A DNA stretch of 64,000 nt from a bacterium (GCA_028869385.1 JAGWSR010000074.1:89982-153981); one strand, 5' to 3'; positions 1-8,830 are shown, counted from the stretch's first letter. A program made the numbers and translations. Notes: generated from the letters alone by a model not told the origin.

Positions 1-395
1 CAGATGGTCTTCACGACGTCTTCGAAGATGCTCGGACTCGCGAGGAGACGTCCCGCGCCGTGCGCCGCCCAACCGAGGCGTGCGTCGTTCGCAATCGCCG
101 CGTAGAACGGCTGTAAGTCGTCGTCGAGGCGGAAGATCCGACGCGCGATCGCGCGCACGTGCGTCGCTTCGGCCGTCCGCAGGCGCGGTCCCGAAGCGGA
201 CACGTGCAGTTCGTCGCCGCGCGCTTCGAAGCGAAGCGTGCGCACGCGTGTGCCGATACGGACGTCGCGCTCGTAGGCCGAGTCGAGGATACGCGCGGGC
301 GCGAGGGCGGCAAGGCCGTGCGAGGTGATGGTGCGGCGGAAGTCGATCGGCTCGTCACCCGCGCCGCGCAGCGCGAGTACGATCGTCGCGCTCAA
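1..395 (-). CDS. AlkA/OGG-like DNA glycosylase, N-terminal part (cut by window edge)
   Basis: Partial gene entering the window on the minus strand. From a TTG at 395, which overlaps the TGA of the upstream gene, about 131 codons are open to the edge. The translation has a beta-rich start (FRRTITSHGLAALAP) and later RIFRLDDDLQPFYAAI and GRLLASPSIFEDVVKTI. These resemble the N-terminal domain and the first helices of the HhH-GPD domain in 3-methyladenine/8-oxoguanine glycosylases of the AlkA/OGG family, which remove damaged bases in base excision repair. The helix-hairpin-helix and catalytic Asp lie outside the window. The family call rests on the fingerprint alone. It is translationally coupled to the unknown gene before it. 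Confidence 0.6.
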   Translation of the reverse strand, partial: MSATIVLALRGAGDEPIDFRRTITSHGLAALAPARILDSAYERDVRIGTRVRTLRFEARGDELHVSASGPRLRTAEATHVRAIARRIFRLDDDLQPFYAAIANDARLGWAAHGAGRLLASPSIFEDVVKTI

Positions 396-853
396 GCGAC
401 GTACGAAACGTTGACCGCGAACCCGGCGGCTTCGGCCCGCATGATGACGCCGTACACTCGATCGAGCTCTTCTTCGATCGAGGTGATCTCGAACGCGCTC
501 ACGTGTACCCGCGCGGCATTCGTCCATAGCAGCGTTCGCGCGCGCTCGAAGGCACTACGCAGGCGCTGCGGCGTCGCTTCGAGGACCGGCCAGTCGAGGT
601 CGTGCTGCGCGGGCACCACCCGCCATCCCGCACCGGAGAGCATGCCGAGCTCATCGTTCGCATCGAAGGCATGCGGCACCGCGGAGAGCACGTCGAGCGC
701 CTCACGATCCTCGCCCCCGAGCGGCAATCCGAGCTCGCCGAGGCGGAGGATGTAACGAAAGAACGATGCGTTCCCGACCGTATAGGCGCCGGCGGGCGAA
801 GCGACGTTGACGTGGATCTGATCGAGGTCGGGGGCCTCCCCGTGCGGATGCAT
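392..853 (-). CDS. Hypothetical protein, 153 aa
   Basis: I do not recognise a family. It is a soluble 153-residue protein with no signal peptide or membrane segment. The start ATG at 853 has a GAGG-type ribosome site just upstream. The N-terminus mentions Asp/His-rich residues (MHPHGEAPDLDQIHVN) and the C-terminal half is helical (EEELDRVYGVIMRAEAAGF). The stop overlaps the start of the glycosylase by a TTGA junction, so the two are probably cotranscribed and may act in the same process. It is divergent from the glcF-like gene, with 58 bp between them. Confidence 0.55.
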   Translation of the reverse strand: MHPHGEAPDLDQIHVNVASPAGAYTVGNASFFRYILRLGELGLPLGGEDREALDVLSAVPHAFDANDELGMLSGAGWRVVPAQHDLDWPVLEATPQRLRSAFERARTLLWTNAARVHVSAFEITSIEEELDRVYGVIMRAEAAGFAVNVSYVA

Positions 854-911
854 ACCTCGGCTCTATTCGCGCGGGAGAAGTTCCGCTCTTGCAGAGCGAA
901 AGCTCGGCCGC

Positions 912-2177
912 ATGATCGAGGCGGTGTACAACGCGTGCGTCCGGTGCGGGCTCTGCCTGCCGACCTGCCCGACCTATCTCGAGACGATGACCGAGACCTC
1001 GGGGCCCAGGGGCCGGATCAGCCTCATCGCCGATGTGGACCAGGGGCGCCTCGAATTGCTCAGCCCCGGCTTCGTCGAACAGATGTCGCAGTGCCTCGAC
1101 TGCCGCGCGTGCGAGGCCGCCTGTCCGTCGGGCGTCCGGTACGGCAGCCTGCTCGAAGAGATGCGAGCGCGCATCGAGCGCGCGCAGGCGCCGAACCGCT
1201 CCGCCGGACGCCGCCGCGTCCGCGAGCTGCTCTTGCACCGCCTCTTCCGCTCCGGGCGCCTGATGCGGGCGGCCGCGGCCGTCGTGCGCGCGGGGCAGCG
1301 AACCGGGCTGCACGTCGCGGCGGCACGGCTGCTAGGGCTCGGGGATGCGGCCGCGCTCGCACCGGAGATTCCCGAGCGCGCGTTCGTGCCGAACGATCAA
1401 CGTTACGAGGTCGCGGGAGCGGCGGGCACCGCTTTTTTGCATGCCGGTTGCGTGATGAGCGTCGCATTCGCGCCGGTGCACGAGGCGACGATCCGCATGC
1501 TCAATCGCGCGCGCATGAACGTCGTCGTTCCGCGCGATCAAGGCTGCTGCGGAGCGATCGCCGTGCACGCCGGCGAGCCCGACTTCGCGCGCGAACTCGC
1601 CAAGCGCAACATCGTCGCGTTCGAACGCAGCGGCGCGGACGTCTATGTCGTGAACGCCGCGGGGTGTGGTTCGGCGCTCAAAGAGACCGATCGCCTCTTC
1701 GCCGACGACCCCGAGTGGAGCGAACGCGCCGCGCGCTTTTCCGCGCGCGTCCGAGACGCGATCGAGGTACTGGATGCGATGGACCTCGATCCGCGCATCG
1801 GCGCGCTGGACGTGGAGGTTACCTACCAAGAGCCGTGCCATCTCGTGCACGCGCAGCGCGTGAGCGCCGCTCCGCGTCGTCTCCTCGCGCAGATTCCCGG
1901 CTTGCGCCTGATCGAGATGGAGGAGCGAACGATCTGTTGCGGCGGCGCGGGGATTTACAACCTCACGCAGCCCGAGATGGCGAAGCGCCTCCAGCGCCGC
2001 AAAGTGGAGCACATTCGCGCGACCGGTGCCGCGATCGTCGTGACGGCGAATCCGGGGTGCGCGATGCAAGTGGCGTCGGGCCTGCGTTCCGACGGCTCCC
2101 GCGTCGAGGTCAAACACCTCGTCGAGCTCCTAGACGAGGCCTACGCGCGTTACGGAGCCGCGGTCAACCGCGCCTGA
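912..2177 (+). CDS. glcF: Glycolate oxidase Fe-S subunit-like (GlcF family)
   Basis: 421 aa. Two N-terminal 4Fe-4S motifs are visible: C9, C12, C15, C19 and C61, C64, C67, C71, each followed by Pro. They are followed by two cysteine-rich CCG domains with CCG at 212-214 and 342-344. This is the layout of GlcF/LutA-like (Fe-S)-binding oxidoreductases, which pass electrons from a flavin dehydrogenase (GlcD/GlcE or lactate/glycerol-3-phosphate homologues) towards quinones. The usual flavin partners are not in the window, so the substrate is open. Its 3' end overlaps the convergent STAS gene by 28 bp. Confidence 0.8.
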   Translation: MIEAVYNACVRCGLCLPTCPTYLETMTETSGPRGRISLIADVDQGRLELLSPGFVEQMSQCLDCRACEAACPSGVRYGSLLEEMRARIERAQAPNRSAGRRRVRELLLHRLFRSGRLMRAAAAVVRAGQRTGLHVAAARLLGLGDAAALAPEIPERAFVPNDQRYEVAGAAGTAFLHAGCVMSVAFAPVHEATIRMLNRARMNVVVPRDQGCCGAIAVHAGEPDFARELAKRNIVAFERSGADVYVVNAAGCGSALKETDRLFADDPEWSERAARFSARVRDAIEVLDAMDLDPRIGALDVEVTYQEPCHLVHAQRVSAAPRRLLAQIPGLRLIEMEERTICCGGAGIYNLTQPEMAKRLQRRKVEHIRATGAAIVVTANPGCAMQVASGLRSDGSRVEVKHLVELLDEAYARYGAAVNRA

Positions 2178-2524
2178 CCCTCGATCGCGTCGGCAAGCGA
2201 GGCGTACACCGGGAAGACGCGCATGAGCCCGGTGATGTTGAGCAGGCGCGATATCGGACCGTCGTGGACGACGAGGCGCACCTGGCCGCCGTGTTCGAGC
2301 GCCCGGCGATGCGCGCCGATCAGCGCGCCGAGTCCCGTCGAATCGAGGAATTCGAGCTTGGTGAGGTCGACGATGATGTCGTGGCTGCCCGCACCCGCCG
2401 CTTCGACGAGCGCCGCGCGCACCGACGGAGCGGTCGCGATGTCGAGGCTGCCGCGCAGCTTGTAGATCAGCGTCTCGCCGTGGTTCTCGGTCTTGATGTC
2501 GATGCTCAGCTCTTCGTGCGACAT
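2150..2524 (-). CDS. STAS-domain anti-sigma-factor antagonist
   Basis: 124 aa, a single STAS domain. The phosphorylatable serine is in LEFLDSTGLG (Ser62), the hallmark of SpoIIAA/RsbV-type antagonists that release a sigma factor or other partner when unphosphorylated. The start ATG at 2524 has AAGGAG 11 nt upstream. No anti-sigma kinase or PP2C phosphatase is adjacent, so partners must be elsewhere. One candidate client in the window is the sigma factor at 30813-31484, but nothing in the sequence links them. It is co-directional with the SnoaL-like gene, 15 bp downstream of it. Confidence 0.85.
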   Translation of the reverse strand: MSHEELSIDIKTENHGETLIYKLRGSLDIATAPSVRAALVEAAGAGSHDIIVDLTKLEFLDSTGLGALIGAHRRALEHGGQVRLVVHDGPISRLLNITGLMRVFPVYASLADAIEGQARLTAAP

Positions 2525-2539
2525 GTCGATCGTTCTCCT

Positions 2540-2881
2540 TCAGCCTTGGTACTCGCGCCACTCGATGAGCAGTCCGCCTTCACGATGCGCGAGCGCGCAC
2601 CCTGCGCTCGTTCGCCACTGCCCATCCTGCGCGCGCAGAGCGAAGCGATAGGCGATCGCCGCGCGCTCTCCTTCGACGACGCTCGTTTCGAGGTCGAACC
2701 GCCACGGCGGCCCGTCGCGAAAGAAGCGTTGAAAGTGCTCGCGGATCGCTTCGCGGCCGACGATCGGCTCGCGGCCCGCTTCGTGATAGCGCCCATCGGG
2801 TGCGAAGAATGCGCTCGCGCGTAGAGCGTCGCCCGCCTGCCACGCGGCGACGAGCTCTTCGATAAGGGCTCGCATCGTCAT
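2540..2881 (-). CDS. SnoaL-like / NTF2-fold protein
   Basis: 113 aa. The pattern of a helical start (ALIEELVAAWQAGDA), then FFAPDGRYHE, then GREAIREHF and a curved sheet ending in a WRxY strand is typical of SnoaL/NTF2-like small proteins. These can be isomerases, hydrolases or simple ligand binders, so no activity is assigned. The ATG directly abuts the TAG stop of the DUF1835 gene upstream (TAGATG), which implies coupled translation. Confidence 0.7.
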   Translation of the reverse strand: MTMRALIEELVAAWQAGDALRASAFFAPDGRYHEAGREPIVGREAIREHFQRFFRDGPPWRFDLETSVVEGERAAIAYRFALRAQDGQWRTSAGCALAHREGGLLIEWREYQG

Positions 2882-3829
2882 CTACTGTACCGCCGCTTCG
2901 CGCGAGTTAAACGTGCGCAGGAGTTCGTCCCAGCGAACGGGTGCGCTTCCGGTCAGGTGGACGCCGCCGATCCAGCGATCGCACGGCGCGAACGCGAGCC
3001 AGTCCGCGTCGCCCGCGAGCACGCGACGTCCGAGCACGCTCGGAACGAGCGCATCTTCTTCTCCTTCGAGGAGCGGCGCCGGACCGCTCGCGAGATCGCG
3101 CACGATCGCCGCGAAGGACGCATCACCGAGAAACGGTGCCTCCTCGCGCGCTTGCGCGCGCCGAAAGAGTTCGTCGCTCCGCGCGGGTCCCGTCGAGACG
3201 GCGGCGAGGGCCGCGCGCTGCGAGCGCGAGAGTCCGTCGTGCATCCACGGATACTCTTCGCACAGACGCGCGAAGCCCGCTCGCAGATGCGGAAGCTGCG
3301 GCGCATCCTCGCGCGCGAACGGCAGCAGCGCCATCGGGTCGTCGGAAACGAACGCATCCCACGCCCGTCGCGCGTAGGCGAACGACGATTCGGTCACGGT
3401 GCGACGCTTCGGATAGAGCGCATCCAATTCGGCGATCGTGAGCGCCGTAAGATAGACGTCGGTCTGCACGAGCGAGACACGTCCGGCCTCGATGCCGTCG
3501 GCGCGCAGCTGCGTGAGAATCTGCAGGATCTGCAGTTGATCGTAGAGATCGTGTTCGAACCACAACACGATCTCCTCAAAATCGCGCGCCCGGCGCACGA
3601 CCGCATCGCGCTTGGCGAAGTCGTGGCGCAATTTGATCGCGTTTCCGAAACCTCGCGAGGCGAGATAATCGGCTCGCACGGCGCTCTGCGCCTCGAGTGC
3701 GAGCCCCGCGGGGACGGGCCCCTCGTGCAGCACGTCGCGCCACGCGAGATGCGTGCCGAGCACCCCCGCTTTCTTGAGCAAGGAGAGGGCGGCATCGCCG
3801 TTCGTCATCTGCAGGGTGTTCAAACTCAT
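2882..3829 (-). CDS. DUF1835 domain protein
   Basis: 315 aa from the ATG at 3829 (MSLNTLQMTNGDA). The N-terminal half carries the DUF1835 pattern: a nucleotide-fold strand (LQMTNGDAALSLLKKAG), then WRDVLHEGPVP and a central EEIVLWFEHDLYDQLQ with conserved acidic and His residues. The C-terminal half is helical with a winged-helix look. The family's biochemistry is unknown to me. Open reading continues upstream of 3829 but crosses into the divergent peptidase, so I chose the internal ATG. Confidence 0.75.
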   Translation of the reverse strand: MSLNTLQMTNGDAALSLLKKAGVLGTHLAWRDVLHEGPVPAGLALEAQSAVRADYLASRGFGNAIKLRHDFAKRDAVVRRARDFEEIVLWFEHDLYDQLQILQILTQLRADGIEAGRVSLVQTDVYLTALTIAELDALYPKRRTVTESSFAYARRAWDAFVSDDPMALLPFAREDAPQLPHLRAGFARLCEEYPWMHDGLSRSQRAALAAVSTGPARSDELFRRAQAREEAPFLGDASFAAIVRDLASGPAPLLEGEEDALVPSVLGRRVLAGDADWLAFAPCDRWIGGVHLTGSAPVRWDELLRTFNSREAAVQ

Positions 3830-3922
3830 AATGGTACGGGCAGCGTACTTCCGACGGGCCCTCTGCGGGACCTTGAAGCGTGCGAGCGGGAGCTCGGTGC
3901 GGACCCGCCAATCGTTCGCACG

Positions 3923-4675
3923 ATGTCCATGCCAACCGCAACGCACTACGGCACCAAGCACGACACACCGGACGACCGCGACCATCGCTACGAAGCGCCG
4001 CCGGCCGAGCTCCCGCCGAGCGTGGACCTGCGCTCCGCGTGCGGTGCGGTGTACACCCAAGGCATGATCCGGAGTTGCAGCGCGCACGCGCTCGCATCGG
4101 CGCTCACGTTTCTCGAGCGCAAGCGCGGCGGTCCGGTCGTCCTTCCCTCGCGGCTCTTCATGTATTACAACGCGCGCGCCATCACCAAGCAGACCGCGGA
4201 CGACAGCGGCGCGACGATTCGCGACGCGATCAAGGCGCTCCATGCCTCCGGTGCGTGTGACGAGAGCCTCTGGCCCTACGACGCGGCCAACGTCACCGTG
4301 GCCCCACCGTCGACCTGTTACGAGAACGCGACCATGCACGCGCTGCAATACGCGCGCATCGCGCAGGACGACGTTTCGCACGCGCGTGCGTGCCTCGCCG
4401 AAGGCTATACGTTCGTGCTCGGCATCGAGATCTACCACGACGCGCTGCACGCGCTCGATCAGAGCGGCCACCTCGCGCCGCCGACGAGCACCGATACGTT
4501 CCTCGCCGGCCACGCGGTCATGGCCGTCGGCTACGACGCGAACGCGCGTACCTTCACCGCGCTCAACTCCGAAGGCCCATCCTGGGGCGACGGCGGCTAC
4601 TTCACCTTCGACGAGGCCTACGTCACCGACCCGAAACTCGCGTTCGACCTCTGGACAATCCGCAAGGTCGGCTAG
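3923..4675 (+). CDS. Papain-like (C1 family) cysteine peptidase
   Basis: 250 aa. The C1 triad and oxyanion Gln are visible: Gln46 and Cys52 in a QG..RSCSAHA segment, His197 in LAGHAVMAVGYD, and Asn215 in LNSEGPSWGDGGYF. There is no recognisable signal peptide and almost no propeptide, so this looks like a cytosolic mature-size enzyme of the type found sporadically in bacteria. The stop lies 9 bp from the convergent tricorn-like gene, with a hairpin between. Cys as nucleophile with Ser before it departs slightly from the papain CGSCWAF signature. Confidence 0.85.
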   Translation: MSMPTATHYGTKHDTPDDRDHRYEAPPAELPPSVDLRSACGAVYTQGMIRSCSAHALASALTFLERKRGGPVVLPSRLFMYYNARAITKQTADDSGATIRDAIKALHASGACDESLWPYDAANVTVAPPSTCYENATMHALQYARIAQDDVSHARACLAEGYTFVLGIEIYHDALHALDQSGHLAPPTSTDTFLAGHAVMAVGYDANARTFTALNSEGPSWGDGGYFTFDEAYVTDPKLAFDLWTIRKVG

Positions 4676-4703
4676 GTGCTGCCGCTACTGCGGCGGCAGC
4701 ACC
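4675..4703. terminator. Hairpin at convergent gene ends
   Basis: An 11-bp inverted repeat (4675-4685 with 4693-4703) and a 7-nt loop spans the stop codons of the convergent C1 peptidase and tricorn-like genes. There is no clear T-tract on either strand, so intrinsic termination is only a possibility. Confidence 0.35.
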
Positions 4704-7700
4704 GGATGGTGATTCGGATACGGCGGCGGCAGATAGTGCGGCAGCGGATGCGCGCGCAGTTCGTCCATCGCCGTGCGGACCGCCGCTTCGAGTTGCGGAT
4801 CGTGTCCTTCGCGTACGAGCTTGGGATCCTGTACGACCGTGACGTCGGGGGCGATCCCGTGGCCCTCGACCTCCCAGTGTCCGTGGAGCCCGCCGATCGC
4901 CACGCGCGGCGCCATCACCGCACCGCCGTCCATCAATGACGGATAGCCGCCGATGCCGACCAGGCCGCCCCACGTGCGCACGCCGACGAGTTTGCCGATG
5001 CCCGCTTTGCGGAAGAGCCACGGCATCGCGTCACCGCCCGAGCCCGCGTACTGGTTGATCACCATGACCTTCGGTCCGTAGATCGCGAGCGGCGGATCGA
5101 GATAGGTATCGCCGTCGCGGCCCTTGATGATCGCGTGCGCCTTACGCCCGAGCAAATCGATCACGTAGTCGGCGATTTGACCGCCGTGATTGTAGCGCTC
5201 GTCGAGGATCACGCCCTCGCGATTGACCTGCGCGAAGAAGTAGCGATTGAAGTTCGTGAACCCGCCGAACGCCGTGTCGGGCATATACACGTAGGCGAGT
5301 TTGCCGCCGCTCAACCGATCGACGAGACGCCGGTTATCTTCGATCCACGCGAGTTTGCGCAGATTCGCTTCGCTCGCGAGCGGCACGACGGTGACGTCGC
5401 GCGCGCCGCTGCCGTCCGCGTGCGGTCCGACGCGAATGATCGTCTGCTTACCGGCGGTCTCCTCGAAGTACGCATACACTTCGCGCCCGGTCGTGACCGG
5501 CGTGCCGTTGACGGCGAGCAGATACTCGCCCGGCTTCACGTTGACGCCCGGCTGCGTAAGCGGCGCGTGCAGTTGCGGATTCCAATTTTCGCCGTCGTAG
5601 ATTTTTGCGAACCGGTAATGCCCGTCGCTGATCTCATAGTCCGCGCCGAGCAGGCCGATGTGCACGTCGTGCATGGGCGGCGGCGAGCCGCCGTACACCC
5701 AGAGATGGCCGACCGAGAGATAGCTGATCATCTCGTGCGTCAAGTAGGTGAAATCGTCGCGCGATGCGAGGCCCGGCAAGAAGACCGCGAAGCGCCGCTC
5801 CGCCGCGGCGATATCCAAGCCGTGATGGTGCGGATCGTAGAAATAGTCGCGCTCGATGCGCCACGTCTCGCGATACATCTGCGCCCATTGCGCGGGCGGA
5901 TCGACGCGCATCTCCATCGCGCCCGTCGCGAGCGTGCCTTCATTCGCCTTCGGCGGCGTGGCCGTCGAGACGATCGCCCACGCGGCCGTGCCGTAGGGGG
6001 CGGCGCGCCCGAGCAAGAGCTTCTTGCCGTCCGCGCTCACGACGAATCCGGAGATGCCGCCGGCCCACGGCAGCACGCGGCGAGAGGTGAGATCGAAGCG
6101 GAGCAGCGACTGCGCCTCGGCGCCCTCGCCGAGCGCGACGACCGGTGCTTGCGCGAGGAAGATCGTGCCGGGTTCGGCCGCCTGGAGCGACGTGTAGTTG
6201 CCGTCGGGAATCGGCAGCGAGACGATGCGCTGACCGATGCCCGCGAAGTCGATCGGATGCGAGGTCGGAGCGGGTTTCGCCGCCGGCTTTGCGGCGGCGG
6301 GCTTCGGTGCGGCGGCTTCGGGCTCGTCGCTCGTCACGCGCTCCTCGTCGCTCACGGGTGCGATCGGCGAGGCATCGGATGCGTGCAGCACCGCCGCGTA
6401 CACGCTGCTCGTCACCGGGCGGTTATCGCTCTCCATGTCGAGGCCATAGGCCGCAAGCGCGGTGTTGGTGCTCGAGAGAAAGTAGAGATACTTTCCGGTA
6501 CGGTCGAACGCGGGGTTCGTCGCATCGCTCATGCCGTCGGTCACCTGGTGCGCCTGCCGCTCGAGCGTATCGTACACGACGATCGCGTGCTCGAAGTTCG
6601 TGAGTTGCTGCGTGTAGGCGAAGTAGCGCCCGTCGGGCGACCACGCACCGTCGAGTCGGTTCGCGCCGAACGACTCGAAGGGCTGTGAGGCGATCTTCAC
6701 CGCGTGCGGATGCTCCGCGCTCACGTCGATGTAGTATACGCCGAGATGCTTATCGGTGTAGGCGATCTTCTTGCTGTCGGGCGACCAGATCGGCGAATAG
6801 TAGAACGACGGCCGCGGCTCGAGTTCGTACACCTTCTCCGGCTGCAGCGCACGCTGATCGCGTAGATGCAGCGCGTATTCGCCGCCGGCATCGGAGAAGT
6901 ACGCGATCCACTTGCCGTCGGGCGACCAGGCCGGATCGCGCTCCTCAACGCCCGGGGAGCGCGTGATATCGCGAATGTCGCCGTGCTGCGCGGGCACCGT
7001 AAAGATGTCGCCGTGCGCTTCGAAGACGGCGCGGACGCCGCTCGGCGAGATGCCGCCGTTCTGAATCTGCGATCCGACCGATTCCCAGTGCGGGCGTACC
7101 TCCGCGAGATCGGCGTGAATGGCGATCGGAATGTTCCGATCGGTGTGCGACGCCGGATCGTACACGTGGATCGCGTCGAATTGCGAGTACACGATCTCGC
7201 CGTCGTTCGCGGAGGCCGAGACGATGTCGAACCCGTGATGGTTCTCAACCAGCTGCCGCACGGTTCGCGCGTGCGTGTCGTACGCGAAGAGCGTATAGTT
7301 GCCGTTGCGATCGGAGACGAAGTAGATCGTCGAACCGATCCACATCGGATAGCGATCGTTCGAGTTGTTGCGCGGAATCGCGGTCACCGACGAATCGGCC
7401 ATGTTCGCGATCCAGATCGGCGTCGTCTGTCCGCCGCGATACCCTTGCCAGAACGGCTCCCATTGGCCGTTCGGCACGTAGGCAAAGTGCGATTGGTCGG
7501 CCGAGAACGAGCCCGCGTTCGCATCCGGCAGCGGAAGTTCGCTCGCCTCGCCTCCACGCGGTGCGATCTCGTACACCTGCATCGCATCGGTCGGGCTATT
7601 GCGCGCCGATCGGAAGAGGATGCGTTTGCCGTCGGGCGTCCAGCCGATCACGATGTCGGGCGCCGGATGGTAGGTGACGCGCGTCGGTTCGCCGCCGATC

Positions 7701-7987
7701 GCCGGCACGGTATAGACGTCCACGTTGCCGTCGTAATTTGCGCTGAACGCGATCGTCGATCCGTCGGGCGAAAAGTACGGCGCACTCGCGAGCCCATATC
7801 CGGTGACGAGACGGCGCGCGTCGCCGCCCGAGCGCGGTACGGTCCAGATGTCGCCCGCGTACACGAACGCGACCTGCGTGCGACTGATGGTGGGAGACTG
7901 CAAGAGCAGCGGCGTGGCCGCGAGGGCCGACGAAACGCAAGCGCACACGAAAGCGCCGGCGATGAGCAGCGAGCGAACGATCGTCAT
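4685..7987 (-). CDS. Tricorn-type S41 protease, secreted
   Basis: 1100 aa from the ATG at 7987, which has GGGAGG just upstream and opens with a signal peptide (ends near ALA, residue 24). The N-terminal half has repeated PD40/WD-like blades (SPDGKWIAYFSD, SPDSKKIAYTD, SPDGRYFAYTQ), then a helical region, a PDZ-like stretch and a C-terminal S41 core. The core has SVGHLWVYGG, LDERYNHGG, the nucleophile Ser983 in AGSGGD, and WEVEGHG near 1038-1044. This is the tricorn layout, which degrades peptides processively. The signal peptide puts it outside the cytoplasm, unlike archaeal tricorn. An Ala/Pro/Lys linker sits mid-protein. Confidence 0.9.
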   Translation of the reverse strand: MTIVRSLLIAGAFVCACVSSALAATPLLLQSPTISRTQVAFVYAGDIWTVPRSGGDARRLVTGYGLASAPYFSPDGSTIAFSANYDGNVDVYTVPAIGGEPTRVTYHPAPDIVIGWTPDGKRILFRSARNSPTDAMQVYEIAPRGGEASELPLPDANAGSFSADQSHFAYVPNGQWEPFWQGYRGGQTTPIWIANMADSSVTAIPRNNSNDRYPMWIGSTIYFVSDRNGNYTLFAYDTHARTVRQLVENHHGFDIVSASANDGEIVYSQFDAIHVYDPASHTDRNIPIAIHADLAEVRPHWESVGSQIQNGGISPSGVRAVFEAHGDIFTVPAQHGDIRDITRSPGVEERDPAWSPDGKWIAYFSDAGGEYALHLRDQRALQPEKVYELEPRPSFYYSPIWSPDSKKIAYTDKHLGVYYIDVSAEHPHAVKIASQPFESFGANRLDGAWSPDGRYFAYTQQLTNFEHAIVVYDTLERQAHQVTDGMSDATNPAFDRTGKYLYFLSSTNTALAAYGLDMESDNRPVTSSVYAAVLHASDASPIAPVSDEERVTSDEPEAAAPKPAAAKPAAKPAPTSHPIDFAGIGQRIVSLPIPDGNYTSLQAAEPGTIFLAQAPVVALGEGAEAQSLLRFDLTSRRVLPWAGGISGFVVSADGKKLLLGRAAPYGTAAWAIVSTATPPKANEGTLATGAMEMRVDPPAQWAQMYRETWRIERDYFYDPHHHGLDIAAAERRFAVFLPGLASRDDFTYLTHEMISYLSVGHLWVYGGSPPPMHDVHIGLLGADYEISDGHYRFAKIYDGENWNPQLHAPLTQPGVNVKPGEYLLAVNGTPVTTGREVYAYFEETAGKQTIIRVGPHADGSGARDVTVVPLASEANLRKLAWIEDNRRLVDRLSGGKLAYVYMPDTAFGGFTNFNRYFFAQVNREGVILDERYNHGGQIADYVIDLLGRKAHAIIKGRDGDTYLDPPLAIYGPKVMVINQYAGSGGDAMPWLFRKAGIGKLVGVRTWGGLVGIGGYPSLMDGGAVMAPRVAIGGLHGHWEVEGHGIAPDVTVVQDPKLVREGHDPQLEAAVRTAMDELRAHPLPHYLPPPYPNHHPVLPPQ

Positions 7988-8065
7988 TCGCCTCCCGTTA
8001 GTCGGCGGGGGGACGCTCCCTGCAGACGCCTCGGCTGCGTGCCGCGAAGCTGGCAACGAACGCGT

Positions 8066-8509
8066 TCAACACGCGCCGAGGTTGTACACGGAGCTCGCTT
8101 GCGATGCATCGGGACGGAAGCTGCGATCGTAGATCAGGCGCGCCGCGCCCACCGAAGGATCGCGCATAGATCCATCGAGCGTGACGCTTATGAATCGCAT
8201 CTCGCTCGCGTGAACGCAGACGATTGCGCGCCACGGATTGAGCCCCAGGATCTCGACGTTGAGTTCGTAGCGCCCCGGCGCAAGACCGAAGGCAATGAAG
8301 CGCCCGTGCGCATCCGTGCGCCCTTCCCACACCGACGACGGTCCGACGATCGAGACTCGCGCACCGCTCACAACGGGCATCGGATCGCGCATCACGTCGA
8401 GCACGACGCCGCGGAGGCCGCCATCGGCATCCTGCGCCGATCCCGCGAGCGGGAGGACGGCACCGACCACCGCGGCGAGGACGGCGCTCCAGATGCGATG
8501 CTTGACCAT
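8066..8509 (-). CDS. Secreted carboxypeptidase-regulatory-like domain protein
   Basis: 147 aa from the ATG at 8509. A signal peptide (residues 1-24, ends near GSAQ) is followed by one beta-sandwich of the CarboxypepD_reg/CNA-B type: LRGVVLDV, ARVSIVG, GRTDAHGRFIAFGLAPGRYEL. This fold is common in cell-surface and transport proteins as a binding or stalk domain. It is co-directional with and just upstream of the tricorn-like protease (78 bp), so the two exported proteins may be coexpressed. Confidence 0.65.
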   Translation of the reverse strand: MVKHRIWSAVLAAVVGAVLPLAGSAQDADGGLRGVVLDVMRDPMPVVSGARVSIVGPSSVWEGRTDAHGRFIAFGLAPGRYELNVEILGLNPWRAIVCVHASEMRFISVTLDGSMRDPSVGAARLIYDRSFRPDASQASSVYNLGAC

Positions 8510-8593
8510 GTCTGCGAAGCCTTCGAAACGTGCCGAGCGTGACCTCGCGACGCAAATGAAAACGCACCGAGCATTGCCCGGTGCGCTTCTCTC

Positions 8594-8668
8594 TGGCTGG
8601 GGTGGCTGGATTCGAACCAACGCATGGCGGAGTCAAAGTCCGCTGCCTTACCGCTTGGCTACACCCCA
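8594..8668 (-). tRNA. tRNA-Gln (anticodon TTG)
   Basis: On the minus strand a 72-nt cloverleaf runs from 8668 to 8597. The 7-bp acceptor stem is TGGGGTG with CACCCCA, the discriminator is G, and the anticodon stem GCGGA/TCCGC holds the loop CTTTGAC (anticodon TTG). A GTTCGAATC T-loop is present. A CCA end is encoded at 8596-8594. Its first six bases are included in a duplicated repeat that lies upstream of it. Confidence 0.95.
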
Positions 8669-8709
8669 TCGGCTTTCGGCTGCGCCGAAAGTCGCGACAT
8701 CCGGTCGCT
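8663..8709. repeat. REP-like 47-bp repeat, copy 1
   Basis: Repeats at 8737-8783 with two mismatches. It contains two inverted repeats: a 7-bp stem with a 3-nt loop at 8674-8690 and a 5-bp GCGAC/GTCGC stem at about 8693-8707. One edge includes the first six bases of tRNA-Gln. The layout resembles a REP/BIME palindromic unit. Confidence 0.7.
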
Positions 8710-8736
8710 CCGATTCTGTCGCCGCTTCCTGCGGCG

Positions 8737-8783
8737 ACCCCATCGGCTTTCGGCTGCGCCGAACGTCGCGACATCCTGTCGCT
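8737..8783. repeat. REP-like 47-bp repeat, copy 2
   Basis: Second copy of the element at 8663-8709, in direct orientation with a 74-bp period. Between the copies lies another hairpin (GTCGCCGC/GCGGCGAC, about 8718-8738). The remaining bases up to 8830 show no gene. Confidence 0.7.
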
Positions 8784-8830
8784 GAAAATCGCGACGGGCG
8801 AGATTACGGCGTGGGTTCGGGGGTCCCTTT

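Noticed and set aside
6866..8542. Long plus-strand open frame opposite the tricorn-like gene
   Set aside because: High GC and arginine-rich translation with no family pattern. It is a shadow of the real gene on the other strand, which has a signal peptide and catalytic motifs.
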